64,000 nt of DNA from Mycobacterium sp. 050128 (GCF_036409155.1 NZ_JAZGLW010000007.1:1-64000); one strand, 5' to 3'. Shown: positions 9,331 through 18,443, numbered from the stretch's first letter. Notes: generated by a model not told the origin, from the sequence alone. A program made the numbers and translations.

Positions 9331-9346
9331 TTTGATATATGTCAAA
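9331..9346. promoter_or_regulatory. Divergent ArsR operator between arsI and arsR2
   Basis: TTTGATATATGTCAAA is a near-perfect palindrome (TTTGA / TCAAA arms) in the 103-base gap between the two divergent genes. It lies 22 bases before the arsR2 start. Position and composition fit an ArsR-family operator controlling both directions. Confidence 0.6.
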
Positions 9347-9367
9347 TCCCTGTGGCAGAATGGTGGG

Positions 9368-9727
9368 ATGCCAAGAACACTGCCCGTGATCGACATTGCC
9401 GCGCCGGTATGTTGCTCGCCGCTGGCCGCTGGGCCGATGAGCGATGACGATGCGTTACGGGTAGCTCTGCGACTCAAGGCGTTGGCCGACCCCACTCGGG
9501 TCAAAATCATGTCGCTGCTGTTCAATTCGTCTGCTCGCGAGGAGAACACACGTGATCTCGCAACTGTTCTCAAATTGAGCGAGTCGACCGTCAGCCACCA
9601 TCTCAGCCAACTCCGTACGGCGGGGTTGGTGGAATCGGATCGCCGCGGCATGAGCGTCTACCACCGCCCTCATCGAGATGCGATGGCAGCCCTCTGCGCG
9701 GTTCTCGACCCGAATTGCTGTAGCTGA
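9368..9727 (+). CDS. arsR: ArsR-family repressor, divergent to arsI
   Basis: This 119-residue winged-helix regulator has KALADPTRVKIMSLL and the recognition helix SESTVSHHLSQL. Candidate As(III) ligands are Cys15-Cys16 in the N-terminal arm plus Cys110 and Cys117-Cys118 near the C-terminus. The alpha-3 CxC motif of the other two regulators is absent, so its sensing site evolved separately. The ATG at 9368 has a -10-like CAGAAT exactly six bases upstream (9356-9361) and no ribosome site, which indicates a leaderless start. It most likely controls arsI and the MFS gene as well as itself. Confidence 0.85.
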   Translation: MPRTLPVIDIAAPVCCSPLAAGPMSDDDALRVALRLKALADPTRVKIMSLLFNSSAREENTRDLATVLKLSESTVSHHLSQLRTAGLVESDRRGMSVYHRPHRDAMAALCAVLDPNCCS

Positions 9728-9734
9728 CGTCGTG

Positions 9735-9755
9735 AACGCCAATAGCTTTGGCGTT
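9735..9755. terminator. Bidirectional hairpin between convergent arsR2 and pstA
   Basis: Perfect 8-bp arms (AACGCCAA / TTGGCGTT) enclose a 5-base loop, followed by a T-rich stretch on the plus strand. It lies in the short gap between two convergent genes, where a two-way terminator is expected. Confidence 0.6.
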
Positions 9756-9772
9756 GTAGGGTTTTGCGGTTC

Positions 9773-10657
9773 TCAGCGTCCCTGGCTGATTGTGGAACGG
9801 CGAGCGATGAGCCGAGCCGCCAGGGTGAACAGAAGCACCAACGCGACAAGCGTCAGGGCGCCGGCCCAGGCCCGCGCTTGAGCCGCTTTGAAGCCAGTGA
9901 TGGCGTTGCCGAATATCTGTAGCGACAAGGTCGACATCCGTTTGTCCGGGTTGAGTTCCGTGAACAAATCGTTGCCCAACGCCGTCAACAGGAGTGGGGC
10001 CGTCTCGCCCATTGCTCGTGCGACGGCGAGCATGATGCCGGTAATGATGCCCGAGCTGGCAGTGGGCAGAACCACCGCGACAATCGTGCGCGCCCGGGTG
10101 ACTCCGAGCGCAAGTGATGCCTCTCGAATCTCGTTGGGCACGAGCCGTAGCATTTCCTCAACCGATCGGATGATCAGCGGGAGCATGATCAGGGCCAGGG
10201 CGATCCCACCGGCGATGCCAGAAAAGCCGAAATGCACTACCCAGACTGCGTATACGAACGCACCGGTGACGATTGTTGGGATCCCGACCATCACATCGGT
10301 CACGAACCGCGCATACCTCGCCAGGCGGCCGCCGTATTCGACGAAGTAGATGGCGGCGGCGAGTCCGATCGGAATCGACAGCACGGTCGCGATCCCCACG
10401 ATGATGATGCTGCCGATGATGCCGTTGACGAATCCACCCCCCGGCTGAGCAGGGTTGCCCGGAGGAGTTTGAGTGAGAAATTCGGGCCCTAGGTACTTCA
10501 GTCCTTCGGCGGCGACATAGCCTAGGACCCATAGCAATACGGCGATGGTGGCGGCCATCGTGGCGGTCAGAAGAGCGGTCATCGCCCAGTTCGTGAACTT
10601 GCGCCGGCGCCCGGTACGTGCGGCTTCGATGCTGAGCGTTGGTGCGGTGACCATCAT
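9773..10657 (-). CDS. pstA: Phosphate ABC transporter permease PstA
   Basis: This 294-residue inner-membrane subunit has about six membrane segments. The EAA loop (EASLALGVTRARTIVAVVLPTASSGI) contacts the ATPase. It would pair with PstC to import phosphate delivered by PstS. Its ATG overlaps the pstC stop (ATGA). No pstB follows: the next gene is convergent, so the ATPase must come from elsewhere in the cell. Confidence 0.93.
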   Translation of the reverse strand: MMVTAPTLSIEAARTGRRRKFTNWAMTALLTATMAATIAVLLWVLGYVAAEGLKYLGPEFLTQTPPGNPAQPGGGFVNGIIGSIIIVGIATVLSIPIGLAAAIYFVEYGGRLARYARFVTDVMVGIPTIVTGAFVYAVWVVHFGFSGIAGGIALALIMLPLIIRSVEEMLRLVPNEIREASLALGVTRARTIVAVVLPTASSGIITGIMLAVARAMGETAPLLLTALGNDLFTELNPDKRMSTLSLQIFGNAITGFKAAQARAWAGALTLVALVLLFTLAARLIARRSTISQGR

Positions 10658-11697
10658 GCGATGTGTTCACCCGCGCGGCTGACGACCCACTTGCCGATGA
10701 AGTTGACCAACAGTGACACTGCCAGCAGCGCGCTGGCGACGACGAACAGCGAGTCGAGGTGGTAGGGCTGGTTGGCCTCGGTGAATTCGTTGGCGATGAC
10801 GCTGGGCATGGTAGCTCCTTGGGAGAGAATGCTTTTGGGGAGCGACAAGACGTTGTTGCCGATCAGCATCGTGACGGCGATGGTTTCGCCGAAGGCGCGG
10901 CCGAGACCCAAGATGGCGGCGCCGGTGATGCCGGCGCGGGAGCGGGGAATCACGGCGAGTCGCAGCATTTCCCATCGGGTGGCTCCGAGCCCGAGTGCCG
11001 CCTCCTTTTCGGCCACGGGGGCCGTAGCAAATACCTCGCGGCAGATGGCGGTCACGATCGGAAGGACCATGATTGCTAGGACGATGCTGGCCGAGAACAC
11101 CGAGTAGCCGAAGAACGGACCACGGAAGATGCTGCCGATCACGGGGAGCACTGATAGCCGGCTCAGTGTGGTGCCGATCGGTGTGATCACAGGCAGCAAG
11201 GCGAACACGCCCCAGAATCCATAGACGACGCTGGGGATCGCGGCAAGCAGATCGACTAGCGACGACAACGATCGACGCATCCGTTTGGGAGCCACATCTG
11301 TGATGTAGAGCCCCAGCGCAATTGATACGGGAACGGCGATGAGCAGCGCGATGGCCGAAGTCACCAGCGTTCCGACGACAAATTGCAAGATCCCGTACGG
11401 ATTGGGGTTTCTGGATTCAAGGGTTGCCTCTGACGGCGCCCACCGGTCGGACGTCAGAAATCCCAATGGGCCGTAGTGAGTAAGTGCCGGCCAGGCCTGA
11501 AAGATCAGGTAGAGCGCGGTCCCCGCCAGGGTCAGCATCACGAAGACGGCAGCGCCCGCCGTCAGCGATCGGAACGTCGCATCGCCTCGGTGATTTCGCG
11601 CAGAGAAGTGGAGGTGGCGTTTGACGGGCCGATCGGGGAGGAAGGCCTTCGTCGCACGGGCCGCTCCACCTTCTTCAGCGCTGCACGCCCGTGTCAT
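10654..11697 (-). CDS. pstC: Phosphate ABC transporter permease PstC
   Basis: This 347-residue permease has an N-terminal cytoplasmic segment of about 40 residues and six membrane segments. The permease loop reads EKEAALGLGATRWEMLRLAVIP, and LGRAFGETIAVTMLIGN is typical of PstC. Its ATG overlaps the last base of the pstS stop codon (TAATG), so pstS-pstC-pstA is a tightly coupled operon read leftward. Confidence 0.93.
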   Translation of the reverse strand: MTRACSAEEGGAARATKAFLPDRPVKRHLHFSARNHRGDATFRSLTAGAAVFVMLTLAGTALYLIFQAWPALTHYGPLGFLTSDRWAPSEATLESRNPNPYGILQFVVGTLVTSAIALLIAVPVSIALGLYITDVAPKRMRRSLSSLVDLLAAIPSVVYGFWGVFALLPVITPIGTTLSRLSVLPVIGSIFRGPFFGYSVFSASIVLAIMVLPIVTAICREVFATAPVAEKEAALGLGATRWEMLRLAVIPRSRAGITGAAILGLGRAFGETIAVTMLIGNNVLSLPKSILSQGATMPSVIANEFTEANQPYHLDSLFVVASALLAVSLLVNFIGKWVVSRAGEHIA

Positions 11698-12863
11698 TAG
11701 CCCAGCGGTGCTCCGGCAATCGTGATCATTTTCAGCCGTTCAACGGCCCTCTCCTGCAGATCTTTTCCGAGCGGCGCGTAGTTGACCCGCGCTACCTCGT
11801 CCTGGCCGTTGGACAGCACCCAAGCGAAGAAGTTGACCACCGCCTTGCCTTTGGCGGCATCAGGTTGGTTGACGTACACCAACGCATACGTCGTTCCCGT
11901 GATCGGGTACGCATTCGGGTCAGCACCGTCGGTGAAGCTGGCGCGCAGATCCGGAGGGTAAATCGTGCCTACGGTGCCCTGGGTGATGGTGGCGGTGCAC
12001 GCCTGAATGAAGTTGCCGGCCTTGTTCTTCACTTGGCCATATCTGAGGTTCTGTTGGATGGCGTAGGCCAGTTCTACGTAGCCCAGACCGCCTTCGGTCT
12101 GATTGACAACACCTGACACGCCTTCGTTGCCCTTCCCGCCGATTCCGACATGCCACGCGACTTCCTTGCCGAAGCTTTTGTCGGATCCGCCCAGGGCACG
12201 GACCCAAGTCGGGCTTTCCTTGGTGAGGTAATCGGTCCATACCGCGGTGGTGCCGGATCCGTCGGAACGGTGTGCGACCGCGATGGGTTCGTCGGGAAGG
12301 TTGATTCCGGGATTAAGCGCCTTGAGGGCGTCGTCGTTCCATTTGGTGATTTTCCCGGCGAAGATCTTGCCCAGGGTTTCGCCGTCGAACTTCAGGCCGC
12401 TGTCCACGCCTTTGACGTTGTAGGCGGGGACGACGGCACCGAGCACCAGCGGGATGTGCAGGATGGGCCCGCCCTTCGCCGCGGCGAGTTCGCTGTCTTT
12501 CATCGGCGTGTCTGACGCGCCGAAATCGACTGTGGCTGCGCTAATTTGCTGAACGCCCCCACCGGATCCGATTGATTGGTAAGCGACTTGGACGCCGTCG
12601 GTGGTGCTGTAGTCCTTCGTCCATATCGACATCACCGGGGCCACAAATGTAGAGCCCGCTCCCGACAACGTGTTCGCGGCTCCGTCCAGTTTCTTGATGG
12701 GCAGACGATAGTCGGGTGTGGTGGCGAAGTTTTGGCCGCAGATCTGGCCGGCCTGCGCGGCCTGGGTGGTGTTTTGGCCTACATTGTTGGTGCTTCCGCA
12801 TGCAACTACGGCACTGACGAGAAGTGCGGCATTGGCCGCACTCGTGAGGGCTTTCGTGATCAT
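11697..12863 (-). CDS. pstS: Phosphate-binding lipoprotein PstS
   Basis: This 388-residue lipoprotein would capture phosphate outside the membrane. The signal sequence ends in a lipobox-like VVAC near residue 22. Family landmarks are LSGAGSTFVAPVMSIW, YQSIGSGGGVQQI, DFGASDTPM and RSDGSGTTAVWTDYL, which form the phosphate pocket. I chose the ATG at 12863, which has a strong GGAGG ribosome site just upstream; the open frame extends further but into the arsR relic. It opens the pst operon, and transcription probably starts at the relic ars promoter near 13113. Confidence 0.93.
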   Translation of the reverse strand: MITKALTSAANAALLVSAVVACGSTNNVGQNTTQAAQAGQICGQNFATTPDYRLPIKKLDGAANTLSGAGSTFVAPVMSIWTKDYSTTDGVQVAYQSIGSGGGVQQISAATVDFGASDTPMKDSELAAAKGGPILHIPLVLGAVVPAYNVKGVDSGLKFDGETLGKIFAGKITKWNDDALKALNPGINLPDEPIAVAHRSDGSGTTAVWTDYLTKESPTWVRALGGSDKSFGKEVAWHVGIGGKGNEGVSGVVNQTEGGLGYVELAYAIQQNLRYGQVKNKAGNFIQACTATITQGTVGTIYPPDLRASFTDGADPNAYPITGTTYALVYVNQPDAAKGKAVVNFFAWVLSNGQDEVARVNYAPLGKDLQERAVERLKMITIAGAPLG

Positions 12864-12903
12864 CGATCCTCCACTCAAACGTGTTTCGAATGTTGCGGCC
12901 ATG

Positions 12904-13110
12904 TCAGCTGCCGGTGTAATCACAAGGCCGCCGAGACAAGAATGAGCAGTGGTCATCGTGCTGCCGAGTTGAGCCATCGGGCCCCAGCACCTCTGAGAGA
13001 TGCTGCGGCGCGGCCTGATTAACTCGGTGATACACCCATGAAGCACGGCGTTCGCCGTCGAGTAGGCCACAGCTCTGCTGATCGCTCACGGGCAACCGCG
13101 ACTTCGACAC
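12904..13110 (-). pseudogene. arsR relic with internal deletion, upstream of pstS
   Basis: A 68-codon frame begins with GTG at 13110 and reads SKSRLPVSDQQSC, then jumps to GLLDGERRASWVYHRV and an arsR-like C-terminal helix. The intact ArsR at 6934-7308 begins SKSRLPLPDASVC and, some 70 residues later, reads GLLTSERRASWVYY. The metal site and DNA-recognition helix are missing, so this is an arsR gene collapsed by an in-frame deletion. Its promoter is still present directly upstream. It may serve only as a translated leader 40 bases before pstS. Confidence 0.72.
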
Positions 13111-13112
13111 GG

Positions 13113-13134
13113 TTCGATATTGATCGCTGTCGAA
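13113..13134. promoter_or_regulatory. Relic arsR operator/promoter driving the pst operon
   Basis: Aligned with positions 7311-7332 in front of the intact arsR, 17 of 22 bases are the same, including the ATATTGAT core. It has TTCGA / TCGAA inverted ends. The minus-strand -10 hexamer CAATAT sits six bases before the relic GTG, exactly as in front of arsR. The promoter therefore looks functional although the regulator frame behind it is not. Confidence 0.65.
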
Positions 13135-13260
13135 TCCGCGATCAAGCAAACAGTGGGTTAACAGGTGACGGGGTGAAGCGCAAGAGCCGATGGCGAGATC
13201 CGCCAATCATCATCCCTATCTTGACCTATCGTCGGTCACTCAGTAATTATTGACTTAATT

Positions 13261-13935
13261 ATGATTGAGCTATCTAAGGATGCGCTTCGCCGAGTTCAGG
13301 TCCACGCCGCTTTGGCGGACCCGGGGCGGCTAGTGATCGTCGATCGATTGATGCTTGCGGACTCGTCACCGTCCGAGCTCCAAGCCGTGCTGGAGATGTC
13401 ATCTAGCCTGATCGCGCACCATCTTGGAGTTCTGGAGGGTGCAGGCATCGTGCGCCGTGTCCGCTCGGAGGGGGATCGACGTCGCAGCTATCTGCAGCTC
13501 ATTCCTGAGTCGCTGGACTTGTTGCTGCCCTCAACGTCCCGGCGTGCCAAGCGGGTGGTGTTTGTGTGTACCCAGAACTCGGCGCGCAGCCAATTGGCCG
13601 TTGCTGTATGGAATCGCCGTAGTTCACTGCCCGCAACATCGGCCGGGACTCGTCCCGCCAAGAAAATACACCCGTCGGCAGTTGCCGCGGCAAGGCGTCA
13701 CAAGCTGTTGATGCAGCCCCAGGTCCCGCGCCATCTAGACGAGGTTGTCAAGCCTAGCGACGTGATCATCGCCGTCTGCGATAGTGCGCATGAGGAACTG
13801 CCCGCGGACAGCCGGCGCCTGCATTGGTCCATTCCCGACCCGGTGCGTACCGGCCGGACGGGCGACTTCGACCGGGTCGTCGATGAATTGACCGTTCGCA
13901 TCGATCATGTGGCCCCAACCTTGAGGCCGCGCTAA
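13261..13935 (+). CDS. ArsR-like HTH fused to arsenate reductase/phosphatase domain
   Basis: This 224-residue protein joins two arsenic-operon functions. Residues about 12-85 form a winged helix ([34 protein letters not shown]). Residues 97-215 form a low-molecular-weight phosphatase domain with P-loop CTQNSARS (Cys103, Arg109) and acid Asp193 in IPDPV. The HTH part lacks a cysteine metal site, so the enzyme domain may act as sensor, or the HTH may guide dimerisation. It is divergent from the pst operon and the two share the 150-base gap. No ribosome site precedes the ATG, so a leaderless start is likely. Such fusions occur in other actinobacteria; the function here is inference. Confidence 0.85.
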   Translation: MIELSKDALRRVQVHAALADPGRLVIVDRLMLADSSPSELQAVLEMSSSLIAHHLGVLEGAGIVRRVRSEGDRRRSYLQLIPESLDLLLPSTSRRAKRVVFVCTQNSARSQLAVAVWNRRSSLPATSAGTRPAKKIHPSAVAAARRHKLLMQPQVPRHLDEVVKPSDVIIAVCDSAHEELPADSRRLHWSIPDPVRTGRTGDFDRVVDELTVRIDHVAPTLRPR

Positions 13936-13984
13936 ATACATTCCGTCGCAGCGTATTCCACTAATAGTCTGGAGGCTAACCACG

Positions 13985-15079
13985 ATGCGATCTTCACCTA
14001 AGCTTTTTGCCGCCATGAGCTTGCTGGCTGCTATGTCGCTGGTGGTCGCCGGGTGCGCTAAAGACAAAGTCGCGCCGTCATACGCCACCTCAGTGGTTGT
14101 GGAGTGCAGTGGCAAGCAGGCGTTGAAGGCCAGCGGCTCCAGCGCGCAAGCAAACGCCATGACCCGGTTCATCAAGGCCTACGAAAACGCTTGCCACGGA
14201 CAAACGCTCACCTACACGTCCAACGGCTCGGGCGCCGGGGTGAGCGAATTCATCTCAGGTGTGACCGATTTCGGTGGGTCGGACTCACCGCTGGCCGGGG
14301 GCGAGTACGACATGGCCAGGCAGCGGTGCGGTTCGGACGCCTGGGATCTGCCGGTGGTGTTTGGTCCGTTGGCCATCACGTACAACCTCGATGTCGTTGA
14401 CAGGCTTGTGCTCGACGGCCCCACGCTGGCAAAGATCTTCAATGGGACGATCACCCGGTGGGATGATCCGGCAATCAAGGCGCTCAACGACAGGATGCCT
14501 TCGGAGCCCATTCACGTGGTATTCCGCAGTGACGCGTCGGGAACAACCGACAATTTCCAGCGCTATCTTGACGCCGCTTCGGGCGGGGCATGGGGCAAGG
14601 GAACCGGCAAAGTGTTCAGCGGTGGGGTCGGGCAGGGTGCCAAAGGTAATGAAGGTACGTCGGAGCTGGTCAAGCACACCGAAGGCGCGATTAGCTACAA
14701 CGAATGGTCGTTCGCTCAAGCGCAGCGATTGTTCGCCGCCAGGATCGTGACCTCCGCCGGACCGGATTCGGTGGCCATCGACGCGAACTCGGTCGGCAAG
14801 GCCATCGCTGGTACCAGCATCACGGGCCAAGGCAACGACCTGGTGCTAGATATGTCGTTGGTCTACAAACCAGTCGGGCCCGGGGTCTACCCAATCATGT
14901 TGGCGACCTATGAACTGGTCTGCTCCAAATACGCTGACGCACAGACCGGGCTGGCGGTGCGGGCGTTCCTGCAGTCCACCCTTGGCCCTGGGCAAGCCGA
15001 CCTGGAGGACTTCGGATACTTCGCATTGCCCGGCCAGTTCCAGGAAAGAGTGCTCAAGGCCGCCAACGCCATCCGCTGA
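13985..15079 (+). CDS. pstS: Second phosphate-binding lipoprotein PstS
   Basis: This 364-residue lipoprotein has lipobox LVVAGC with Cys24. Binding-pocket motifs are [33 protein letters not shown] and [15 protein letters not shown]. It is clearly divergent from the PstS at 11697-12863 and belongs to another PstS subgroup. A good GGAGG ribosome site lies 10 bases upstream. It follows the ArsR-ArsC fusion after 49 bases and probably shares its transcript. Having two PstS types but no pstB resembles an add-on that reuses the host transporter. Confidence 0.92.
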   Translation: MRSSPKLFAAMSLLAAMSLVVAGCAKDKVAPSYATSVVVECSGKQALKASGSSAQANAMTRFIKAYENACHGQTLTYTSNGSGAGVSEFISGVTDFGGSDSPLAGGEYDMARQRCGSDAWDLPVVFGPLAITYNLDVVDRLVLDGPTLAKIFNGTITRWDDPAIKALNDRMPSEPIHVVFRSDASGTTDNFQRYLDAASGGAWGKGTGKVFSGGVGQGAKGNEGTSELVKHTEGAISYNEWSFAQAQRLFAARIVTSAGPDSVAIDANSVGKAIAGTSITGQGNDLVLDMSLVYKPVGPGVYPIMLATYELVCSKYADAQTGLAVRAFLQSTLGPGQADLEDFGYFALPGQFQERVLKAANAIR

Positions 15080-15163
15080 ATGCCGACCAGATGATCATGA
15101 TCGAAAATCGAAGTGCCGCAGCATCTCCGTGACAACTACTTAAACGGCAGGAGCCGATCCTTC

Positions 15164-16603
15164 ATGACTCACCGTCATATCGTCGCCGTCGGCGGCAGTG
15201 ATGCCGGCATCAGCGCGGCACTTCGAGCCCGCGAACTCGACCCCGAATCCAATGTCACCGTGGTCGTCGCCGACGCCTATCCCAACTTCTCCATCTGCGG
15301 GATCCCGTACTACGTCTCCGGTGAAGTCACGCACTGGACCAACTTGGCCCATCGCACCGCCGCCGACCTGGCCGCCACCGGCATGCGGGTACTCACCGAC
15401 ACCCGCGCCACCGGCATCAATGTCGAGGAGCACACACTCGACCTACTGGACTCCACGGGTATGCCGCGGCAATTGCCCTACGACGCTCTGATCGTGGGGA
15501 CCGGCGCGATAAGCGTCCGGCCGCCCATCCGGGGCCTCAGCGGCCCCGACGCGTTGGGCCCCGCCGATGGCGTGCACTTGCTGCACTCCATGGGTGACAC
15601 CTTCGCCGTCATGGATTCGCTACAAGAACGCCAGCCCACGACCGCCGCGATCGTAGGCGCCGGCTATATCGGCCTCGAAATGGCCGAAGCCCTTACCTCG
15701 CGCGGCATCCGCGTCTCGCAGATCGAAGCGTTGCCGGAGGTCTTGCCCACCGTCGATCCGGAACTCGGCGCCCTAGTGCACGCCGAACTCGAACGTAACG
15801 GCGTCGAAGTCCTGACCAATACCGCCGTCACCGCGATTAGTCGAAGCGATACTGGCGGACTCACCATTACCGCCGACCACGACGGCCGACCTGTCTCGCG
15901 CACAGTCGATTTCATTCTGGTCGTCGTCGGCGTTCGCCCAGACACCGAACTTGCCGCCGATGCCGGCGCAGACCTCGGCGTCAAAGGCGCCATCGTCGTC
16001 GACGAAGCCATGCGAACCAACCTGTCCGACGTCTTCGCGGCCGGCGACTGTGTACACACCCACCACCGACTCCTTGGCATCACCTGGCTCCCGCTGGGCA
16101 CCACGGCTCACAAGCAAGGTCGCGTAGCGGGCGAGAATGCGCTCGGCGGTGATGCCCGCTTCGCGGGCAGTCTCGGAACCCAGGTCGTCAAGGTCTTCGA
16201 CCTTGTTGCCGCCCGCACGGGTCTTCGCGAACACGAAGTCGTCGCCGCAAATCGCGGCTGGGTGCCTGCAACTAGCCAATCGAGTCCCGACGACCACAAG
16301 GCCTACTACCCGGGTGCCACGCCCATCCACATCCGCATCACCGGCGATGAGCAAAGCGGTCTCCTGCTAGGTGCTCAACTAGTGGGACACCGTAGCGCTG
16401 AAATCGCCAAGCGCGTCGACACTTACGCCACCGCACTGTTCCATACGATGACCGTCGACCGCCTCAGCGAACTCGACCTCTCCTACACGCCCCCGCTCGG
16501 ATCGCCGTGGGATGCCACTCAAATGGCGGCCCAAACGTGGGTACGTCAGCATCGTCCCGCGATGCCCAGCACGACCGAATCGCGATCTACGCATGCACAC
16601 TAA
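15164..16603 (+). CDS. FAD-dependent pyridine nucleotide-disulfide oxidoreductase (CoA-disulfide reductase/NADH oxidase type)
   Basis: This 479-residue flavoenzyme has an N-terminal FAD motif (VAVGGSDAGISAA), the single redox cysteine in FSICGIPYYVSG (Cys45), an NAD(P)H motif (AIVGAGYIGLEMAEAL) and a second FAD motif (VFAAGDC). The single-cysteine SxxCG[IL]PY pattern marks the CoA-disulfide reductase / NADH oxidase / NADH peroxidase group. The ATG at 15164 is preceded by CAGGAG. Its place after pstS in the arsenic island suggests thiol or redox maintenance, but the substrate is unknown. Its end overlaps the NHL gene by 11 bases. Confidence 0.88.
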   Translation: MTHRHIVAVGGSDAGISAALRARELDPESNVTVVVADAYPNFSICGIPYYVSGEVTHWTNLAHRTAADLAATGMRVLTDTRATGINVEEHTLDLLDSTGMPRQLPYDALIVGTGAISVRPPIRGLSGPDALGPADGVHLLHSMGDTFAVMDSLQERQPTTAAIVGAGYIGLEMAEALTSRGIRVSQIEALPEVLPTVDPELGALVHAELERNGVEVLTNTAVTAISRSDTGGLTITADHDGRPVSRTVDFILVVVGVRPDTELAADAGADLGVKGAIVVDEAMRTNLSDVFAAGDCVHTHHRLLGITWLPLGTTAHKQGRVAGENALGGDARFAGSLGTQVVKVFDLVAARTGLREHEVVAANRGWVPATSQSSPDDHKAYYPGATPIHIRITGDEQSGLLLGAQLVGHRSAEIAKRVDTYATALFHTMTVDRLSELDLSYTPPLGSPWDATQMAAQTWVRQHRPAMPSTTESRSTHAH

Positions 16604-17495
16604 CCGACGCACCAAGATCGGCCTCATCGTCGGCACAACCGTGCTCGTTGCCGTCATCGTTGCAGCCCTGGGCATTTCGGCTTTCATCAAGGATCACGAC
16701 AACGAACCTGTGACAGTGCTGCCGTTTACCGACCTCAAGGGCCCCAACGGCGTGGCGGTCGGCAGCACCGGCGAGGTCTATGTTGCCGACGAACTCGGCG
16801 GCCAAGTACGCAAACTGGCCCCGGGTTCGACCACCCAGGTCGCGATACCGTTCGATATCCCCAGCCCTGAAAATCCCAACGGTGTCGGCCTGGATCCGGT
16901 GGCCATCGCCGTGGGACCCGCCGGTGATATCTACGTCGTTGACGGCCACAATGATCGGGTACTCAAACTGGCCGCCGGGTCCACGACGCCGACCGTGCTG
17001 TCGCTTGCCGACCTCGCCGACCCCAACGGCGTCGCGGTGGACGGCTCAGGCAACGTCTACATCGCCGAATCACACGTCCGCACCCCACGCGTGCTGAAAC
17101 TGCCAGCAGGCGCCACTGCACCAACCGTGCTCCCGCTCACTGATGTCAAATTCCCCAAGGGAGTCGCGGTCGACGGCGCAGGCAATGTATACGTCAGCGA
17201 CAGCGGCAACAACCGAATCCTCAAGCTGGCTAACGGATCCGGTGCCCAAAGCATGTTGCCATTCACCGGACTCAATGGCCCCAGGGGAATCGCCGCCGAC
17301 AAAGCAGGAGATGTCTACGTCGCCGACCGGGGCAACAGCCGGGTGCTCAAACTAGCGGCGGGGGCAACCTCCCAGGAGGTCGTACTGTCCGCTGGACAGT
17401 ACGACCCCGCCGGTGTTGCCGTCGACACCGCAGGCAACATCTACATCGCAGATCTACACAATCACCAGGTGTTAAAACTGGCGGCGCACTCTTGA
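16593..17495 (+). CDS. Membrane-tethered NHL beta-propeller (PknD sensor-like, no kinase)
   Basis: This 300-residue protein has a short basic cytoplasmic tail (HTNRRTK), one membrane helix at about residues 9-30, and then about six NHL blades of the form PNGVAVDGSGNVYIAES..R.LKL. This repeat pattern and the VLPFTDL linkers match the extracellular sensor of mycobacterial PknD. No kinase domain is present: only about ten residues precede the helix. The ATG at 16593 overlaps the oxidoreductase stop. In M. tuberculosis pknD lies next to pstS2, so a lone PknD-like sensor beside pstS is a meaningful echo of that locus. Confidence 0.85.
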   Translation: MHTNRRTKIGLIVGTTVLVAVIVAALGISAFIKDHDNEPVTVLPFTDLKGPNGVAVGSTGEVYVADELGGQVRKLAPGSTTQVAIPFDIPSPENPNGVGLDPVAIAVGPAGDIYVVDGHNDRVLKLAAGSTTPTVLSLADLADPNGVAVDGSGNVYIAESHVRTPRVLKLPAGATAPTVLPLTDVKFPKGVAVDGAGNVYVSDSGNNRILKLANGSGAQSMLPFTGLNGPRGIAADKAGDVYVADRGNSRVLKLAAGATSQEVVLSAGQYDPAGVAVDTAGNIYIADLHNHQVLKLAAHS

Positions 17496-18048
17496 CACCG
17501 TCGACGCCCAGCACCAAATATTCGGGGCGGCCCGCACCCTAGATCTTCAGCTGCCGTTGATCGACACCTTCACCCCGACCGATCCGCGCCAATTCCCCAC
17601 GCTGCCACAAGATCCCACTGGATTAATCGCCAAGACTCTGCCGCTGCCCGCCGACCAGGCCACCCCCACCTCGGGTGCCTATCCCCCGGTCGGGGCCCTG
17701 CATCTGGATGAGGATCCGGTCCACACCGGGCCTGCGTTGACTGCAGCCGGCGTCGACGACGTGTCGATCAATCTGGACACCCTCTATCAGGCGAAAGACC
17801 CAACCGCCGCGCAAGCCCTGGCCAGCACGCTGGCCGATGCCGCCGCTGCCACACCGGGAGCTCAAGACGCCGCCTCAGCGCCGGGGATGCCCCAAAGCCA
17901 CTGCACCCGCGTGGCCGGCTCTAACGGTCTGGTCCCGCGCTACTGGTGCTTAGCTAGCGCCGGTCGCTACACCATCAAAACCATTGCCCGACAACTAGAT
18001 AAGGCACAGCAACAACTCTCGGCCCAGTACCGCCTAGTGGGCGACTGA
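17494..18048 (+). pseudogene. Truncated mycobacterial lipoprotein (DUF7373-like), C-terminal half
   Basis: The frame is open from 17476. From about 17494 it looks like the internal part of a mycobacterial lipoprotein, ending with HCTRVAGSNGLVPRYWCLASAGRYTIK and QQQLSAQYRLV, which resembles the end of DUF7373 proteins. Family members are about 400 residues with a signal peptide; this one lacks the first half. The only nearby start is TTG at 17557. It begins directly behind the NHL gene, so a deletion probably joined the two. Expression as a separate protein is doubtful. Confidence 0.55.
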
Positions 18049-18383
18049 CCCTCCATGTGTGGTTGCTGGATGCTCCAGCGGGTCGGTAGTGCTAGCGATA
18101 GTGGCCACGTGTTCAAGCATTGGTGATGGCCGGCGGGTTCTGCCTGTTTCTGACCGCTATCGGGGCCTTGGCCTGCTCCGTATAGCCGCATAAATACAGC
18201 AGTAAGCTACGGCTCTCCGCGTGACGCACCAGCATCATCGCCGCCGATTGTCTGCAGATTCACTCACGATCGACCCCGCGCAGCGTATGCCATATCGCGC
18301 TATATCGACTGTTCAAGGTGCTCTATTGCGTTGGCGCAGGTGTGCCGACCTCACCCGCTCGTACAAAAATCTGAACATATTGC
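18049..18383. other. Intergenic region, nothing recognised
   Basis: About 335 bases without a convincing gene. The G+C appears lower towards the right end, where the promoter of the first sensor-domain gene begins. Confidence 0.4.
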
Positions 18384-18419
18384 GATGCTACGTGTTGATA
18401 TGGTTGTATACGTAGCATC
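18384..18419. promoter_or_regulatory. Inverted repeat with conserved TACGTAGCA box
   Basis: GATGCTACG at 18384-18392 and its exact reverse complement CGTAGCATC at 18411-18419 flank an AT-rich 18-base spacer. The right arm lies 25 bases before the ATG at 18444. A related box, TACGTAGCA, lies at the same distance before the FHA-XRE gene (19723-19731), and TACGTTGCATC lies before the gene at 21312. This suggests a common regulator. Confidence 0.6.
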
Positions 18420-18443
18420 AGCTCGGACACGGAGGTCGCCGAA

